A stretch of DNA of 64,000 nucleotides from an uncultured Myxococcales bacterium (GTDB taxonomy: Bacteria; Myxococcota_A; UBA9042), in assembly GCA_903842345.1 (NCBI GenBank), contig CAIMLR010000042.1, forward strand, positions 176,103 to 240,102, written 5' to 3'. The position numbers were made by a program, and so were the translations under genes. The notes under the pieces were generated by a model, which saw only the letters and a program-made list of their open reading frames with translations, was not told the origin of the DNA and did no database searches. Shown one piece after another: positions 8,527 through 17,353 of this stretch (positions are counted from its first letter, which is position 1; each line of letters begins with the position of its first letter).

Positions 8527-10253
8527 AACACGCCGCCCTCCGCGCGCCGCTGGCCCTCCTGCTGCTGATCATCGCGCCGTTGCCGCTGCTGACGGCGGCG
8601 GAGTCTGCACCGCTGGCCGACGCCGCGGCCGTCCCGCCGGTGGAGCTGCCGCAAGCGCGGATTGACGCGATCGATGCCAGCCAATGGCCCAAGCTGCGCG
8701 TGCTGGCCACCGTGCTGGACGCGACGGGCCGGCCCATTCCGCCCAAGGCGCTCAAGAAGCTGGCGGTCGTCGACGCGAAGAAGCCGTCCGCCGCGCCGCT
8801 GGTGCTGTTTCGTCAGGGCAAGCCAGACGAAGCGCAGAAGGACGCCAAGCTGCAGACGCGCGACAAAGCGGGTGTGCCGCTGGCGGCGATGGTCGTTGTC
8901 TCGGGCTATCAGCACGAATCGCTGCGGAACGGCACGTTGGGGCCGCGGCTGCGCGACGCGCTCAGCGCCGGATGGAAGCAGTTCGCGGCGGGCGACCGCG
9001 TCAACGCGCTGTGGTACGGCGATCGGCTGTACCGTGCCCATGCGCTCAAAGGCCACACGGGGGCACTGGACGACGTGGAGAGCCGCCAGGAGCTCTGCCA
9101 AACTGCGTTGGCGGAGGCGCGCGCCGGCGTGGAATTGTCCCTGAGCGCGGGCGACGTCAACAACAAGGACAATCCGCTGCCGCCGCCCGGCACCTGGCTC
9201 TGCGGTCTGCAGGACGACGCCAAGCGCGTCGGCGCGCAGGTCAAGGCCGCGACGTTCAAGGGCCATTTTCCACGGCTCTTCGCCCTGGGCGCACCGTTCT
9301 ACGACGTCAAACGCTACTGCGCGCCGCCGCCGGAAGAGCTGGAGGGATTTGGCCTGTTTGAGGCCGGGAACGCCAACCGCCAGCAGGAGGCCCGCGATCG
9401 CGACACCAGCGCGGGCAAGCCCCTGGCCTTTGCGACGTCCGCTTTTGACGAGGCGATCGCCACGCTGCTTGTGGACACGCGGCCCGGCGAAGAGCCGGTC
9501 ATCGTGCTGGTGAGCGATGGCCGCGACGGGTATTTCCGCGAGCTGGAACTGTGCGAGGCGCACCCGCCCAAGACATGCCAGGGCATCGCGGACAAGCAGC
9601 AGCTCAAGACCTGCATCGGCGCCTTCCTCGACCAGCGCGTCGCGGCGTCGCAGGCGGAGTTCAAGGCCCGCGCCACGCACTGGCTGGGCGTCCTGCGCGC
9701 CGCGGGGATCCGCGTCTTCGCGGTGGGTCTGGGCGCGATCGGTCGGGATTTTGAGTTGGACCGGCTGCGTCTCCTGGCGGAGCGCTCGGGCGGCACGTGG
9801 CGGCTCGCGGCAACCGAGGACACGATTGGCCAGGAAGTCCTGGCGACGATGGCCGAACTGTCGGGCCAGCTCGTGCTCGATTTCCAGCAGCCCCAGGAGG
9901 ATGGCGCCGATCGTCCCGCCGCGCTGAGCCTTGCGCTCGACGTGGAAGTGGACCCGGCGCAGGCGCGCGTGAAGGTGCGCATGGCGGACGGGCGCATCGG
10001 CGACGCGCGGACGAAGCTGCGCTCAGCGGCGCGGCAAGTGGCGATCGCACCCGCGCCGACCCGCAGCGCGCTGATGGAGCGGGCGGTGCGCGGCAAGATC
10101 GCGCAGTTGCAGGACGCGCTCGGCTACCGGACGTATTTGGCGCTTTGTTGGGTGCTCGCGATCGTCGGCAGCATCATGGCGCTGGGCCTCGTCGCGCTGA
10201 TTGGCCTGAAACTGCTGCGGCGGCTGCGCAAGCCCGCGGCGAAGGGGCCCTGA
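8523..10253 (+). CDS. Exported VWA-like protein with C-terminal membrane anchor
   Basis: A 576-residue envelope protein. It has an N-terminal signal (residues 1-26, LALLLLIIAPLPLLTAAE) and a C-terminal transmembrane helix near residues 540-562 (LCWVLAIVGSIMALGLVALIGL) followed by LLRRLRK. The central part looks like a von Willebrand A fold (VLVSDGRDGYF, GVLRAAGIRVFAVGLGAIG, LRLLAERSGGTWRLA). I do not see the DxSxS metal site at the first strand (the sequence reads MVVVSGYQHES), so it may not bind metal as classic VWA domains do. It overlaps the upstream gene by 4 bp, and the amidase-fusion gene starts 3 bp after it. This suggests a shared envelope complex. Confidence 0.75.
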   Translation: MKHAALRAPLALLLLIIAPLPLLTAAESAPLADAAAVPPVELPQARIDAIDASQWPKLRVLATVLDATGRPIPPKALKKLAVVDAKKPSAAPLVLFRQGKPDEAQKDAKLQTRDKAGVPLAAMVVVSGYQHESLRNGTLGPRLRDALSAGWKQFAAGDRVNALWYGDRLYRAHALKGHTGALDDVESRQELCQTALAEARAGVELSLSAGDVNNKDNPLPPPGTWLCGLQDDAKRVGAQVKAATFKGHFPRLFALGAPFYDVKRYCAPPPEELEGFGLFEAGNANRQQEARDRDTSAGKPLAFATSAFDEAIATLLVDTRPGEEPVIVLVSDGRDGYFRELELCEAHPPKTCQGIADKQQLKTCIGAFLDQRVAASQAEFKARATHWLGVLRAAGIRVFAVGLGAIGRDFELDRLRLLAERSGGTWRLAATEDTIGQEVLATMAELSGQLVLDFQQPQEDGADRPAALSLALDVEVDPAQARVKVRMADGRIGDARTKLRSAARQVAIAPAPTRSALMERAVRGKIAQLQDALGYRTYLALCWVLAIVGSIMALGLVALIGLKLLRRLRKPAAKGP

Positions 10254-10256
10254 GCC

Positions 10257-12617
10257 GTGGCGCAGATGCTCGATCCCAAGCTGGAAACGCCGCCCGGCGC
10301 GCTGACCACGCCGTTGGCCAGCGATTGCCGCAATCCCAAGGCGCACGGCACGATCGTGGTGGCTGGCCAGCGGATTGAGCTGGAAGGCCAGTGCGTCGTC
10401 ACGTTCCTGGACGATCCGGAATGGGATTTTTCCCGACTGGGCGAGCCGCCGACGCGGCCCGGCAAGTACGTCGAGACGCGTCACGTGGAAGGCGAAACGC
10501 GGCGTGAGGTCCAGACGCTGCCGGACGCGCAGGAAGTCGTGGACATGGTGGTGCTGCACAGCGACATCACCAGCGACTCGCGATCGTGCTTCCAGATCCT
10601 CAAGATGCGCGGCTTTTCCACGCATTTCATGATCGACTGGGACGGCACAATCTACCAGGGCACGGACGTCGCGCGCATGGCGATTCACGCCGCGAGTCCG
10701 GATTTCCGCAAGAACGTCAATAACTTCTCCATTGGCATCGACGTCAATTGCCTCCAAGTCAACCACGCCGGAGGCAAGCCGCCCGCGGCCGGTTCGCAGG
10801 GCGAGCGGCGGATGTCCGAGACGATCGAGATCAACACCGTGCCATGGCAGAGCTGGGGCTACACGGATGCCCAGTACCGCGCGCTGATTGCGCTGCTGAA
10901 GAAGCTCGCGTCCCTGCTGCCCAAGCTCAAGCTGATGGCCCCGCTGGCGGAGGACAACGCGCCGATCTGGTCGGTCGTGGAGAAGTACAACCCGGACATT
11001 GGGCTGTACGGCCACCTGCACCTGACGGCGGAGAAGTTTGATCCGGGGCCGGGCTTTGATTGGCACCGGCTGATCTACGGCCTGACGGAGGAGACCAACC
11101 ACTTTCCGATCGCGCTGACCGATCCCAAGAGCAAGAAAGAAGTGGAGCTGGCAGGTCTGCAGGGCGACGCCGAGGTCGAGGCGGCCGCGCGCGTGTATTT
11201 CCAGCACACGGAGCTGGCGGGCAAGGGCGGCTACTACCCGATTGGGCTGAGCGGCCAATGGCATGGCGGCGTGCACCTGTTTGCGGCGCGCGGGACGGAA
11301 GTGCGGGCGATGACCGATGGCGTTGTGGTGGCGGCGCGGAACGCCGAGCCAGGTCCGCTGGGAAGCGCCAACTTTGTGCTGCTGCGCCATGAAGTGCTGT
11401 TCGGCGATCCCAAGGACGAACGGCGCTTCATCTTCTACTCGCTGTACATGCACCTCCTGCATTTCGACCCGGAGCGGGACGCTTCTGACGCCGAGAAAAA
11501 GGGCCAGAAGCGCGCGGATGAGGCAACGGCGCCCGAGTGGCTGACGCTGGCCAAGCAAGTCGTGACCGGCAAGGAAGGCGACGGCGACGCGGCGGTGGCC
11601 AAGCCGAAGAAGCCGCAAAAAGCCGGCGAAAGCGACGAGGACGAGGACGACACGCCAAAGAAGGAGCAGCCGCTGCTGCCGGCGATCGGCGAAGGAATCG
11701 ACGCGCTGCGGCGCGGTGAAGTGGCGCTGCTGCCGGTGGATGGCCCGACCGCGCGGCGCGTGGCGGCGGGCACGGTGATCGGCCGCGTGGGGGAGACGGG
11801 TGACGAGGACGATCTGGAGCCGGTGCTGCACCTGGAGATTTTTGCCAACAGCCAGTGGCGCAACATTGTCGATCTCCTGGGCGTGCACGGCCGGTTTTGG
11901 TACGACGTGGAGGCGGACAACGACGACAACCTGATTGTCGATTCCGAGAGCCTCCTGCGGCAGGTGCTGCCCACGGTGGACCGCAAGCCCACCAAGCCGG
12001 ACCCGACGTTCCTGCGCGCGGGGCGGCGCGTGCGGCCGGACGACATCGAGACGTTCTACCGCGAGCCCGACGATCCGGAGCTGCGCGACCGGCTGCGGCT
12101 GGCGATTACGCGGCACGTGTCCGAATGGTCCGACCAGGTCGATTGGCTGAAGCTGCTGGCGAGCGCGCAGAACTGGGACGACAAGGCCAAGCAGCTGCGC
12201 GATCTGCTGGAGGCCGACGGCGCGATGCGCAATGCGCTGTTCTCGCGGCAGATCGCCCGGCAACTGCCGTTTGTCTGGCTGACGCAGGACGTTGCCAAGC
12301 ACATCGGCGTGCTGGGCGAGCCGTGGGATGGTGTGCTGGACCACTTTCACCCGATTCACTTTCTGATTTGGCTGACTTTCCACAGCAACACGCGCGCCCG
12401 CGAGCTGGCCAAGGGCAAGTCCAAGAAGGAGATCGCCCGGGATCGCGCGCAGGCGGCGAAGAAGACGGAAGCGGCGCGGCTGGCGGGCGAATGGGAAGAT
12501 GATCGCGGCGGCGACGAAGGGCCGACCGCGCTGGATGAGGTGGGCAATCCCGCGCAGATTCTGGAAGAGCTGTGGGAAGCGCCGACGCAGCCGGGCGAAT
12601 GGAAGCGCGGCGACTGA
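10257..12617 (+). CDS. N-acetylmuramoyl-L-alanine amidase (Amidase_2) fused to M23-like domain
   Basis: A 786-residue protein. An Amidase_2/PGRP-like domain lies at about residues 95-270: VVLHSD supplies the first zinc His, HFMIDWDGTIYQ and NNFSIGIDVN are core strands, MAIHAA supplies a second His, and FDPGPGFDW matches the C-terminal AmpD-type motif. At about 325-405 a LytM/M23-like barrel begins GQWHGGVHLFAARGTEVRA and includes YSLYMHLLHF. Its zinc ligands look altered (HxGxH instead of HxGxD, and VLHLEIF for HLHFEV), and a charged linker of about 70 residues interrupts it. No signal peptide is visible, so the export route is unclear. GTG 10257 follows the VWA gene by 3 bp. The last 200 residues match nothing I know. 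Confidence 0.75.
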   Translation: MAQMLDPKLETPPGALTTPLASDCRNPKAHGTIVVAGQRIELEGQCVVTFLDDPEWDFSRLGEPPTRPGKYVETRHVEGETRREVQTLPDAQEVVDMVVLHSDITSDSRSCFQILKMRGFSTHFMIDWDGTIYQGTDVARMAIHAASPDFRKNVNNFSIGIDVNCLQVNHAGGKPPAAGSQGERRMSETIEINTVPWQSWGYTDAQYRALIALLKKLASLLPKLKLMAPLAEDNAPIWSVVEKYNPDIGLYGHLHLTAEKFDPGPGFDWHRLIYGLTEETNHFPIALTDPKSKKEVELAGLQGDAEVEAAARVYFQHTELAGKGGYYPIGLSGQWHGGVHLFAARGTEVRAMTDGVVVAARNAEPGPLGSANFVLLRHEVLFGDPKDERRFIFYSLYMHLLHFDPERDASDAEKKGQKRADEATAPEWLTLAKQVVTGKEGDGDAAVAKPKKPQKAGESDEDEDDTPKKEQPLLPAIGEGIDALRRGEVALLPVDGPTARRVAAGTVIGRVGETGDEDDLEPVLHLEIFANSQWRNIVDLLGVHGRFWYDVEADNDDNLIVDSESLLRQVLPTVDRKPTKPDPTFLRAGRRVRPDDIETFYREPDDPELRDRLRLAITRHVSEWSDQVDWLKLLASAQNWDDKAKQLRDLLEADGAMRNALFSRQIARQLPFVWLTQDVAKHIGVLGEPWDGVLDHFHPIHFLIWLTFHSNTRARELAKGKSKKEIARDRAQAAKKTEAARLAGEWEDDRGGDEGPTALDEVGNPAQILEELWEAPTQPGEWKRGD

Positions 12618-12624
12618 GGTCAGC

Positions 12625-13509
12625 TCAGTTGTCTTCCGCGGCCGGCAGGACGAAGCCGACGCCCAGCGCGATGATGGTCTCCGACGGGCGCGCGACGTTC
12701 ATGGCGGCGCTCAGGTCAAGCGAGAACGTCGGGACGCGCCACGAGACGCCCAGCGAGACGAAATGCCGCGTGGGGTCGAGCGGCACGGTCTTGTCGTACG
12801 CGTAGCCGCCGCGGACCTGGAAGCCCTCGTCGCCGGGTTGGACGCCGACGCCAAAGCGATACGCCTGGCCGGAATTGCTGTCGAGTCCCCACGCCGCATC
12901 GCCATCGACGAGCACGTGCTCGTTGATCCAGCCGACGCCGGCGGCGGCGCGTCGCGGCGTCTCGACCTCGTCCACCCGCACGGCGTTGCGCAGCACGAGG
13001 CCAGCGCGAAAACCCGAGAGCGCGGCGCCAACGCCGATGTCCGTGCCGAAGCCTTCCAAGTGCTGGCCGGTCTTCATCACGTCGCCTGTCATGTACCGCC
13101 CGGAAGCGCCGACCATCACGCGGCCCGCATCGGATTCCGCGGCGGCGGCGAGGCCAAAACGCAAGTCGTGGAGGCCGCGCTGCGGTGCGTCGATGCCCCA
13201 ATTGACGTCGTAGCTGTAGCCAAGGCCGGCGGTCAGGCCCCAGCTCGATGTGCCGTCAACGCCGCCGACGCTGAGCGAGGAGGCGCCGGCCTCCGGATTG
13301 CGGGTCCCGCCGAAGTCGACGGTCTGGCGCTTGACCATCGCCATGTTGGCCGGGTTGGCGTAGAGCGCGACGGTGCCGACGCCCGTGGCCACGACCGCAT
13401 CGCCCTGACCGAGGGAAAAAGCGCCCGCACCCGGCGGCCGATAGGGGCCAAAACCGCAACACAGGAGCCAAATTGCCAGAAGCGCAAGGTGCGCGAAGTA
13501 CTGGGTCAC
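12625..13509 (-). CDS. Outer-membrane beta-barrel protein (PorV/FadL-like)
   Basis: A 294-residue exported protein with signal TQYFAHLALLAIWLLCCGFGP. The ALYANPANMAMVKRQTVDFGG segment is the N-terminal signature of PorV/FadL/TraF-like barrels, where Asn-Pro-Ala follows a short helix. The rest is Gly-rich amphipathic strands ending near IALGVGFVLP. The GTG start overlaps the stop of the MlaC-like gene by 4 bp, so the two are coupled. It is the last gene of the 17.2-12.6 kb operon and would be its outer-membrane component. Confidence 0.75.
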   Translation of the reverse strand: MTQYFAHLALLAIWLLCCGFGPYRPPGAGAFSLGQGDAVVATGVGTVALYANPANMAMVKRQTVDFGGTRNPEAGASSLSVGGVDGTSSWGLTAGLGYSYDVNWGIDAPQRGLHDLRFGLAAAAESDAGRVMVGASGRYMTGDVMKTGQHLEGFGTDIGVGAALSGFRAGLVLRNAVRVDEVETPRRAAAGVGWINEHVLVDGDAAWGLDSNSGQAYRFGVGVQPGDEGFQVRGGYAYDKTVPLDPTRHFVSLGVSWRVPTFSLDLSAAMNVARPSETIIALGVGFVLPAAEDN

Positions 13510-14207
13510 ACCTTCTTCTCAGCGGCTTTCTTCATGCGCGTCATCAGCCCCGGCCAGCCTTCCTTGTCCAGGATGTTCTTGAACGACCGGCGGTACGTCT
13601 GCACTTGGCTCGCCTCGTCGACGACGATGTCATAGACCACCCACTTCCCCTGCGACGGCCGCAGCGCGTACTGCACTTCCGCGCTCGTCTTGCCGACCGT
13701 GATCGTGCTGGTGACCTGCACGCGGTCGTCCGGCAGCTGCTTGGGCGCCGCGCCGTACTGGATGTCGATCGCCTGGCCCGGCTTGAACCGCTTCACGTAC
13801 GTGTTCTGCACCATGCGCGTCAGGTAGCCGAGGAACTCCGCTTTCTGCGCCGCATCGATCTCCGTCCACTTCTGCCCCAGCGCCAGCCGCGCCATCTCGG
13901 GATAGTCGACGATCGTCTTGAGCTCCTCGCCGATCTTCGCGTGCAGCGCGTCCAGCGTTGGTGAATCCTTGCTCAGCGCGTTCATGCGCCCGTACAGGCT
14001 CTCCACAAACTTCTGCGGCGCCTGCGTCGGCTTGACTTCCGGCTGGGCGTGACCGCGGTCCGGCGGCACGGCCTTCAGTTCTTCGCGCGATGGCACCGTC
14101 GCCGGCTCGGGCGCCTTTGGCTTCTTGGCCTTCGCGAACGCCGGCGGGGCGAGGAGGAAAACCGCCAGGAACATCGCTTGCACTGTCTTGCCGTTCATCA
14201 TGTTCAT
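13506..14207 (-). CDS. MlaC/Tgt2-family periplasmic lipid-binding protein
   Basis: A 233-residue periplasmic protein with signal peptide (MFLAVFLLAPPAFA) and a Pro/Lys-rich spacer. The MlaC-like domain shows IVDYPEMARLALGQKW, FLGYLTRMVQNTYVKRF, VTSTITVGKTSAEVQYAL, WVVYDIVVDEASQVQTYRRSF and GWPGLMTRMKKA, the order typical of the MlaC/Ttg2D family. Members carry phospholipids between membranes. No MlaFEDB transporter is adjacent; the operon instead carries TolC and an FAD oxidoreductase. The start could be 14207 or the ATGs at 14201 or 14198. Confidence 0.85.
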   Translation of the reverse strand: MNMMNGKTVQAMFLAVFLLAPPAFAKAKKPKAPEPATVPSREELKAVPPDRGHAQPEVKPTQAPQKFVESLYGRMNALSKDSPTLDALHAKIGEELKTIVDYPEMARLALGQKWTEIDAAQKAEFLGYLTRMVQNTYVKRFKPGQAIDIQYGAAPKQLPDDRVQVTSTITVGKTSAEVQYALRPSQGKWVVYDIVVDEASQVQTYRRSFKNILDKEGWPGLMTRMKKAAEKKV

Positions 14208-14258
14208 CTTCCGGCGCTCCGGCGCCACTGGGCTACAACGCCTGAGCGTCGCGATCAT

Positions 14259-15689
14259 TCACTTGGCCGGCTCGCAGAGGATCGGCGGCTCCCTCACCTG
14301 CGTCACATCCATGCCCACAGCCCGCGACAGCGCCGCCACCGCGACGTTGTAATTGTACACCGCGTCGAGCCACGTCAGCCGCCGCCGGTAGTACGCCTCG
14401 ATCGCCCGCAGGACCTCATTGTAGTCGCTCTCAAAGCCGTCGTCGTAGGTCTGCATTGTCGCGTTCAGCCAGCCTTGCGCTGACGTCTTGGCTTTTTCGT
14501 GCACGTCGACCATCGCGCGCCAATCGATCATCTCCCGGTACAGTTGCCGGACGTCCATCCGCGTCTTCTCGCGTTCACCCTGCTCGGCCAATTGCGCCTG
14601 ATCGGCCTGCACCTTGGCTTGGTCGATCTGCGCGAGGAGTCGGCCGATATCGAGGCTCCAGCGCAGGGCGATGCCGCCGCCAAAATCCACGCCGCTGCCG
14701 GGAATGGCGCCGAGCGACCCGGTCGTCACCGCGCCGTTTTGCGAGGGCGCGTAGGTGCCCGCGACCTTGGCGATGAGGCCGATGTCCGGCAACGTGTTGT
14801 TCCTCGCCAGCGAAACCTGCTCCACGCGCGCCGCGACGCCATGGCGATACGCCAGCAATTTTGGCGCATTGGCCAGCGCGAGCGCCTCGTATGCCGCGAC
14901 CGGCAGCGTGGCGAATTCCAGCGGCTTGAACCCGACGATGTCCGCCACCACATCGACTTCAGTCGTCTCCGCCATCGCCATGCGCAGGCCATCCAGGGCC
15001 TGTTGCTTGCTGCGCTCGGCTTGCCGGATCTTGTCTTCAAAGTCCGCGTAATAAATGTTGATTTTCATCAAGTCATTCTGATTGAACTTGTCGTCAGCGG
15101 TGTCCCGCATCCGCTCCTGGCGATCCTTCTCCTCCAGAAAGCGCTTCTTGCCGTCGCGGATCATGTCATCCATCTGCGCCACGACGACGAGCCCCCACCA
15201 CGCGCGGGCGATCTGGTACCGCATCTCATCGGCGGCGATCCGGTTGGTGGCCTGACCGATCTCCACACCTTGCGCCGCCAGCCGCTTGAGCGCGGCAATC
15301 TTGCCAAAGGTCCAAATCGGCTGCACGAGGGATGCCTGGCCAAGGAGCAGCGGCTTCCACGTGCCACCCAGGTCGTAATCGGTAAAGTACGCGCCGGTCG
15401 TGCCGGGCGTCAGGCTGGGAATCGCCGCACCAAAGCCGGTCATCTCCAGCTTGGGATACTGCGTCGACTTGGCCTCGCGCTGCATCGCTTCATACAGTTC
15501 CAAGCTCTTGCCGGCAGCCGCAATGAGCGGCGAACGGTCCAGCGCGCGCCGGACACACTGCTCATACGTGCAGCGCAGCACTTGCTGGCCGTCCGCAGTC
15601 GCGCTGACCTCAGCGGGCAGCAGCGGCGGCACAACCTGCGCCGAAACCGGCGCGGCAACGAACAACAAGAGCAGCAGCAACATGCGCAT
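14259..15689 (-). CDS. TolC-family outer-membrane channel protein
   Basis: A 476-residue protein with signal MRMLLLLLLFVAAPVSAQ. It has two repeats of long amphipathic helices typical of TolC-like exit ducts: QCVRRALDRSPLIAAAGKSLE at the start of the first and ANAPKLLAYRHGVAARVEQ at the start of the second, with beta strands GASLVQPIWTFGKI-like and GGGIALRWSLDIGRLLAQ. It should form a trimeric outer-membrane and periplasmic tunnel. The gene begins 3 bp after the FAD oxidoreductase and is followed 51 bp later by the MlaC-like gene. No inner-membrane pump or adaptor is nearby. Confidence 0.88.
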   Translation of the reverse strand: MRMLLLLLLFVAAPVSAQVVPPLLPAEVSATADGQQVLRCTYEQCVRRALDRSPLIAAAGKSLELYEAMQREAKSTQYPKLEMTGFGAAIPSLTPGTTGAYFTDYDLGGTWKPLLLGQASLVQPIWTFGKIAALKRLAAQGVEIGQATNRIAADEMRYQIARAWWGLVVVAQMDDMIRDGKKRFLEEKDRQERMRDTADDKFNQNDLMKINIYYADFEDKIRQAERSKQQALDGLRMAMAETTEVDVVADIVGFKPLEFATLPVAAYEALALANAPKLLAYRHGVAARVEQVSLARNNTLPDIGLIAKVAGTYAPSQNGAVTTGSLGAIPGSGVDFGGGIALRWSLDIGRLLAQIDQAKVQADQAQLAEQGEREKTRMDVRQLYREMIDWRAMVDVHEKAKTSAQGWLNATMQTYDDGFESDYNEVLRAIEAYYRRRLTWLDAVYNYNVAVAALSRAVGMDVTQVREPPILCEPAK

Positions 15690-15692
15690 GGT

Positions 15693-17183
15693 TCAGAATC
15701 CCGACTTGAGCGGCACGCGATCGGTCGCTTGGGCAAACAGGTTGAGCGCCGCAACGTACGGGCCATCATGGCCGAGGCCGCAGAAAGAAGCGTCGCCGCC
15801 CACCAGAATATTCCGGTAGCCGGTCGTCGTCGCCACCGGGCTCGTGCCCAAGGTGTGCGGAATCGCCTCGCCGTAGCACGGCTGCAGCTCGGTCGGGTCA
15901 ATGTCCTCGTCGCCGTCATCTTCCTTCAGCCACGGCGTGTGCCGCGCGAGCAGGTGCTCGGAAAGGAACGGAATCGTCTCTTCCACCCGCCGCTGCAGCT
16001 TGTCCAACAGCGCCGTTGCCGATCGCGCACCGCCTGACGTCGCATGGATCGGCACGCGCATCGCCGCCGTGATCAGCCGGACTTCGCGATCGTCCGTGCC
16101 CGCGGCCGTGTCGATGTCGCGCGCCATGTGGATGCAATTGTCCTCTTCCAGCGGCTGGGACGGATCGCTGATCGCAAACACGTGCTTGGCCATCGCCTCC
16201 GGGATCGCGCGCGCCCGCACCACAAAATTGCCAACCAGCGTGTAGTAGACCGGCTGCAGCGTGTGAATCTGATGATGGAATTCCTCGTTCTGCTGTTCCT
16301 GCGGAATCAGCTGGAAGAACCGCTTGGGATCCATGTTGCACACCAGCAGATCGCAGCCGATGACCTGGCGGCGATCGCGCAGCGTCACGCTCGTCGCCTT
16401 GCCGCGGGTGATGTCGATCTGCGCGACCATGTCCTTGGGCTTGAAATCGCCCGCGGCGCCGATCAAGCCGAGGAACATCTGCCGCAGCGCGTTGGGACCG
16501 TGGTCAAACGACGCGGTGCCTTTGCACAGCTCGGTCACCGCGCGCACGAACGTCGCAGGATACGGCCGCGCGGGCAGCATGCCCGAGGTGAAGCGGAACG
16601 GCGCGTTCATGAAGGCGCGGAACGGGTGGCCGTGGACAAAGCGGATGAGCGGATCCTCGATGGCCCACTCGTCGTCCAGGAACGGAAAACGCTTGACCAG
16701 ACGGCGGAATTGGAACGTCTCGACGACGCCGGTCGGCGGCAGATTGGGCCGCAGCTTGAGCACTTCCTCCACGTCGGCGTCGATCTCCGCCACGCGCTTG
16801 AAGAAGTAGCTGATCTCGTCTTCCACGCCGGGAAATTCGCGCTTGAGCTCGCGCTCGAACAGCTTGGCGTTGGTGGAGACGTTGATGCGCGCCTTGGGCA
16901 GCACGACCTGGAACGCCGGATCGAGGGGCTTGGGCAGATTGCGCAGTTCCAGGCCAAGGCTCAGCTCGTCAAACACGCGCTTGATCGGCGGGCTCGACAG
17001 GCCGTGGGGCATCTCAATGCGCCGGCACATCGTGTAGCCCTGATGCTCGTACAGCACGCCTTGGCTGCCCTGGCCAATGACGAGCACGCGATAGCCGCGC
17101 TTGGCGCAGAGCGCACCAAAGACAAGCCCGGCCAAATCCGTGCCGATGATGACAATCTGGTAATGCGAGGTCGTGACAGCCAA
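15693..17183 (-). CDS. FAD-dependent oxidoreductase, phytoene-desaturase-like
   Basis: A 496-residue flavoprotein-like enzyme. The N-terminal dinucleotide fold reads YQIVIIGTDLAGLVFGALCAKRGYRVLVIG, with GTDLAG in place of the usual GxGxxG. The C-terminus has the family motif RNILVGGDASFCGLGHDGPYVAAL. It resembles carotenoid desaturases and isomerases, but the true substrate is unknown. I chose TTG 17183 because AGGA lies 7 bases upstream and the fold begins at once; a longer ATG start (17279) adds an Arg/Pro-rich stretch. It heads an operon with TolC, an MlaC-like carrier and a barrel protein, so a lipid or pigment substrate moved to the outer membrane is plausible (inference). Confidence 0.8.
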   Translation of the reverse strand: MAVTTSHYQIVIIGTDLAGLVFGALCAKRGYRVLVIGQGSQGVLYEHQGYTMCRRIEMPHGLSSPPIKRVFDELSLGLELRNLPKPLDPAFQVVLPKARINVSTNAKLFERELKREFPGVEDEISYFFKRVAEIDADVEEVLKLRPNLPPTGVVETFQFRRLVKRFPFLDDEWAIEDPLIRFVHGHPFRAFMNAPFRFTSGMLPARPYPATFVRAVTELCKGTASFDHGPNALRQMFLGLIGAAGDFKPKDMVAQIDITRGKATSVTLRDRRQVIGCDLLVCNMDPKRFFQLIPQEQQNEEFHHQIHTLQPVYYTLVGNFVVRARAIPEAMAKHVFAISDPSQPLEEDNCIHMARDIDTAAGTDDREVRLITAAMRVPIHATSGGARSATALLDKLQRRVEETIPFLSEHLLARHTPWLKEDDGDEDIDPTELQPCYGEAIPHTLGTSPVATTTGYRNILVGGDASFCGLGHDGPYVAALNLFAQATDRVPLKSGF

Positions 17184-17353
17184 GCCGATATCCTGCGAGC
17201 GCACGCGCGGGCACGCGTTGGGCCGCAAGCGTACCGCAGGATGACGGCGCGCGCGAGTTGGCGACGGGTTCCTCGGCAAAACGCCGGAACGAATTGACCA
17301 GACGCGGCGTGCAAGGTAGCGTCTTATTGCCCAAATGGGCCCGTGGAGTGCGC

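Noticed and set aside
10023..12383. A 786-codon open frame on the minus strand over the amidase gene
   Set aside because: It is a shadow of the plus-strand amidase fusion, rich in Arg/Gln/His as expected from GC-rich antisense frames. It has no recognisable domain, while the plus frame has clear amidase motifs.
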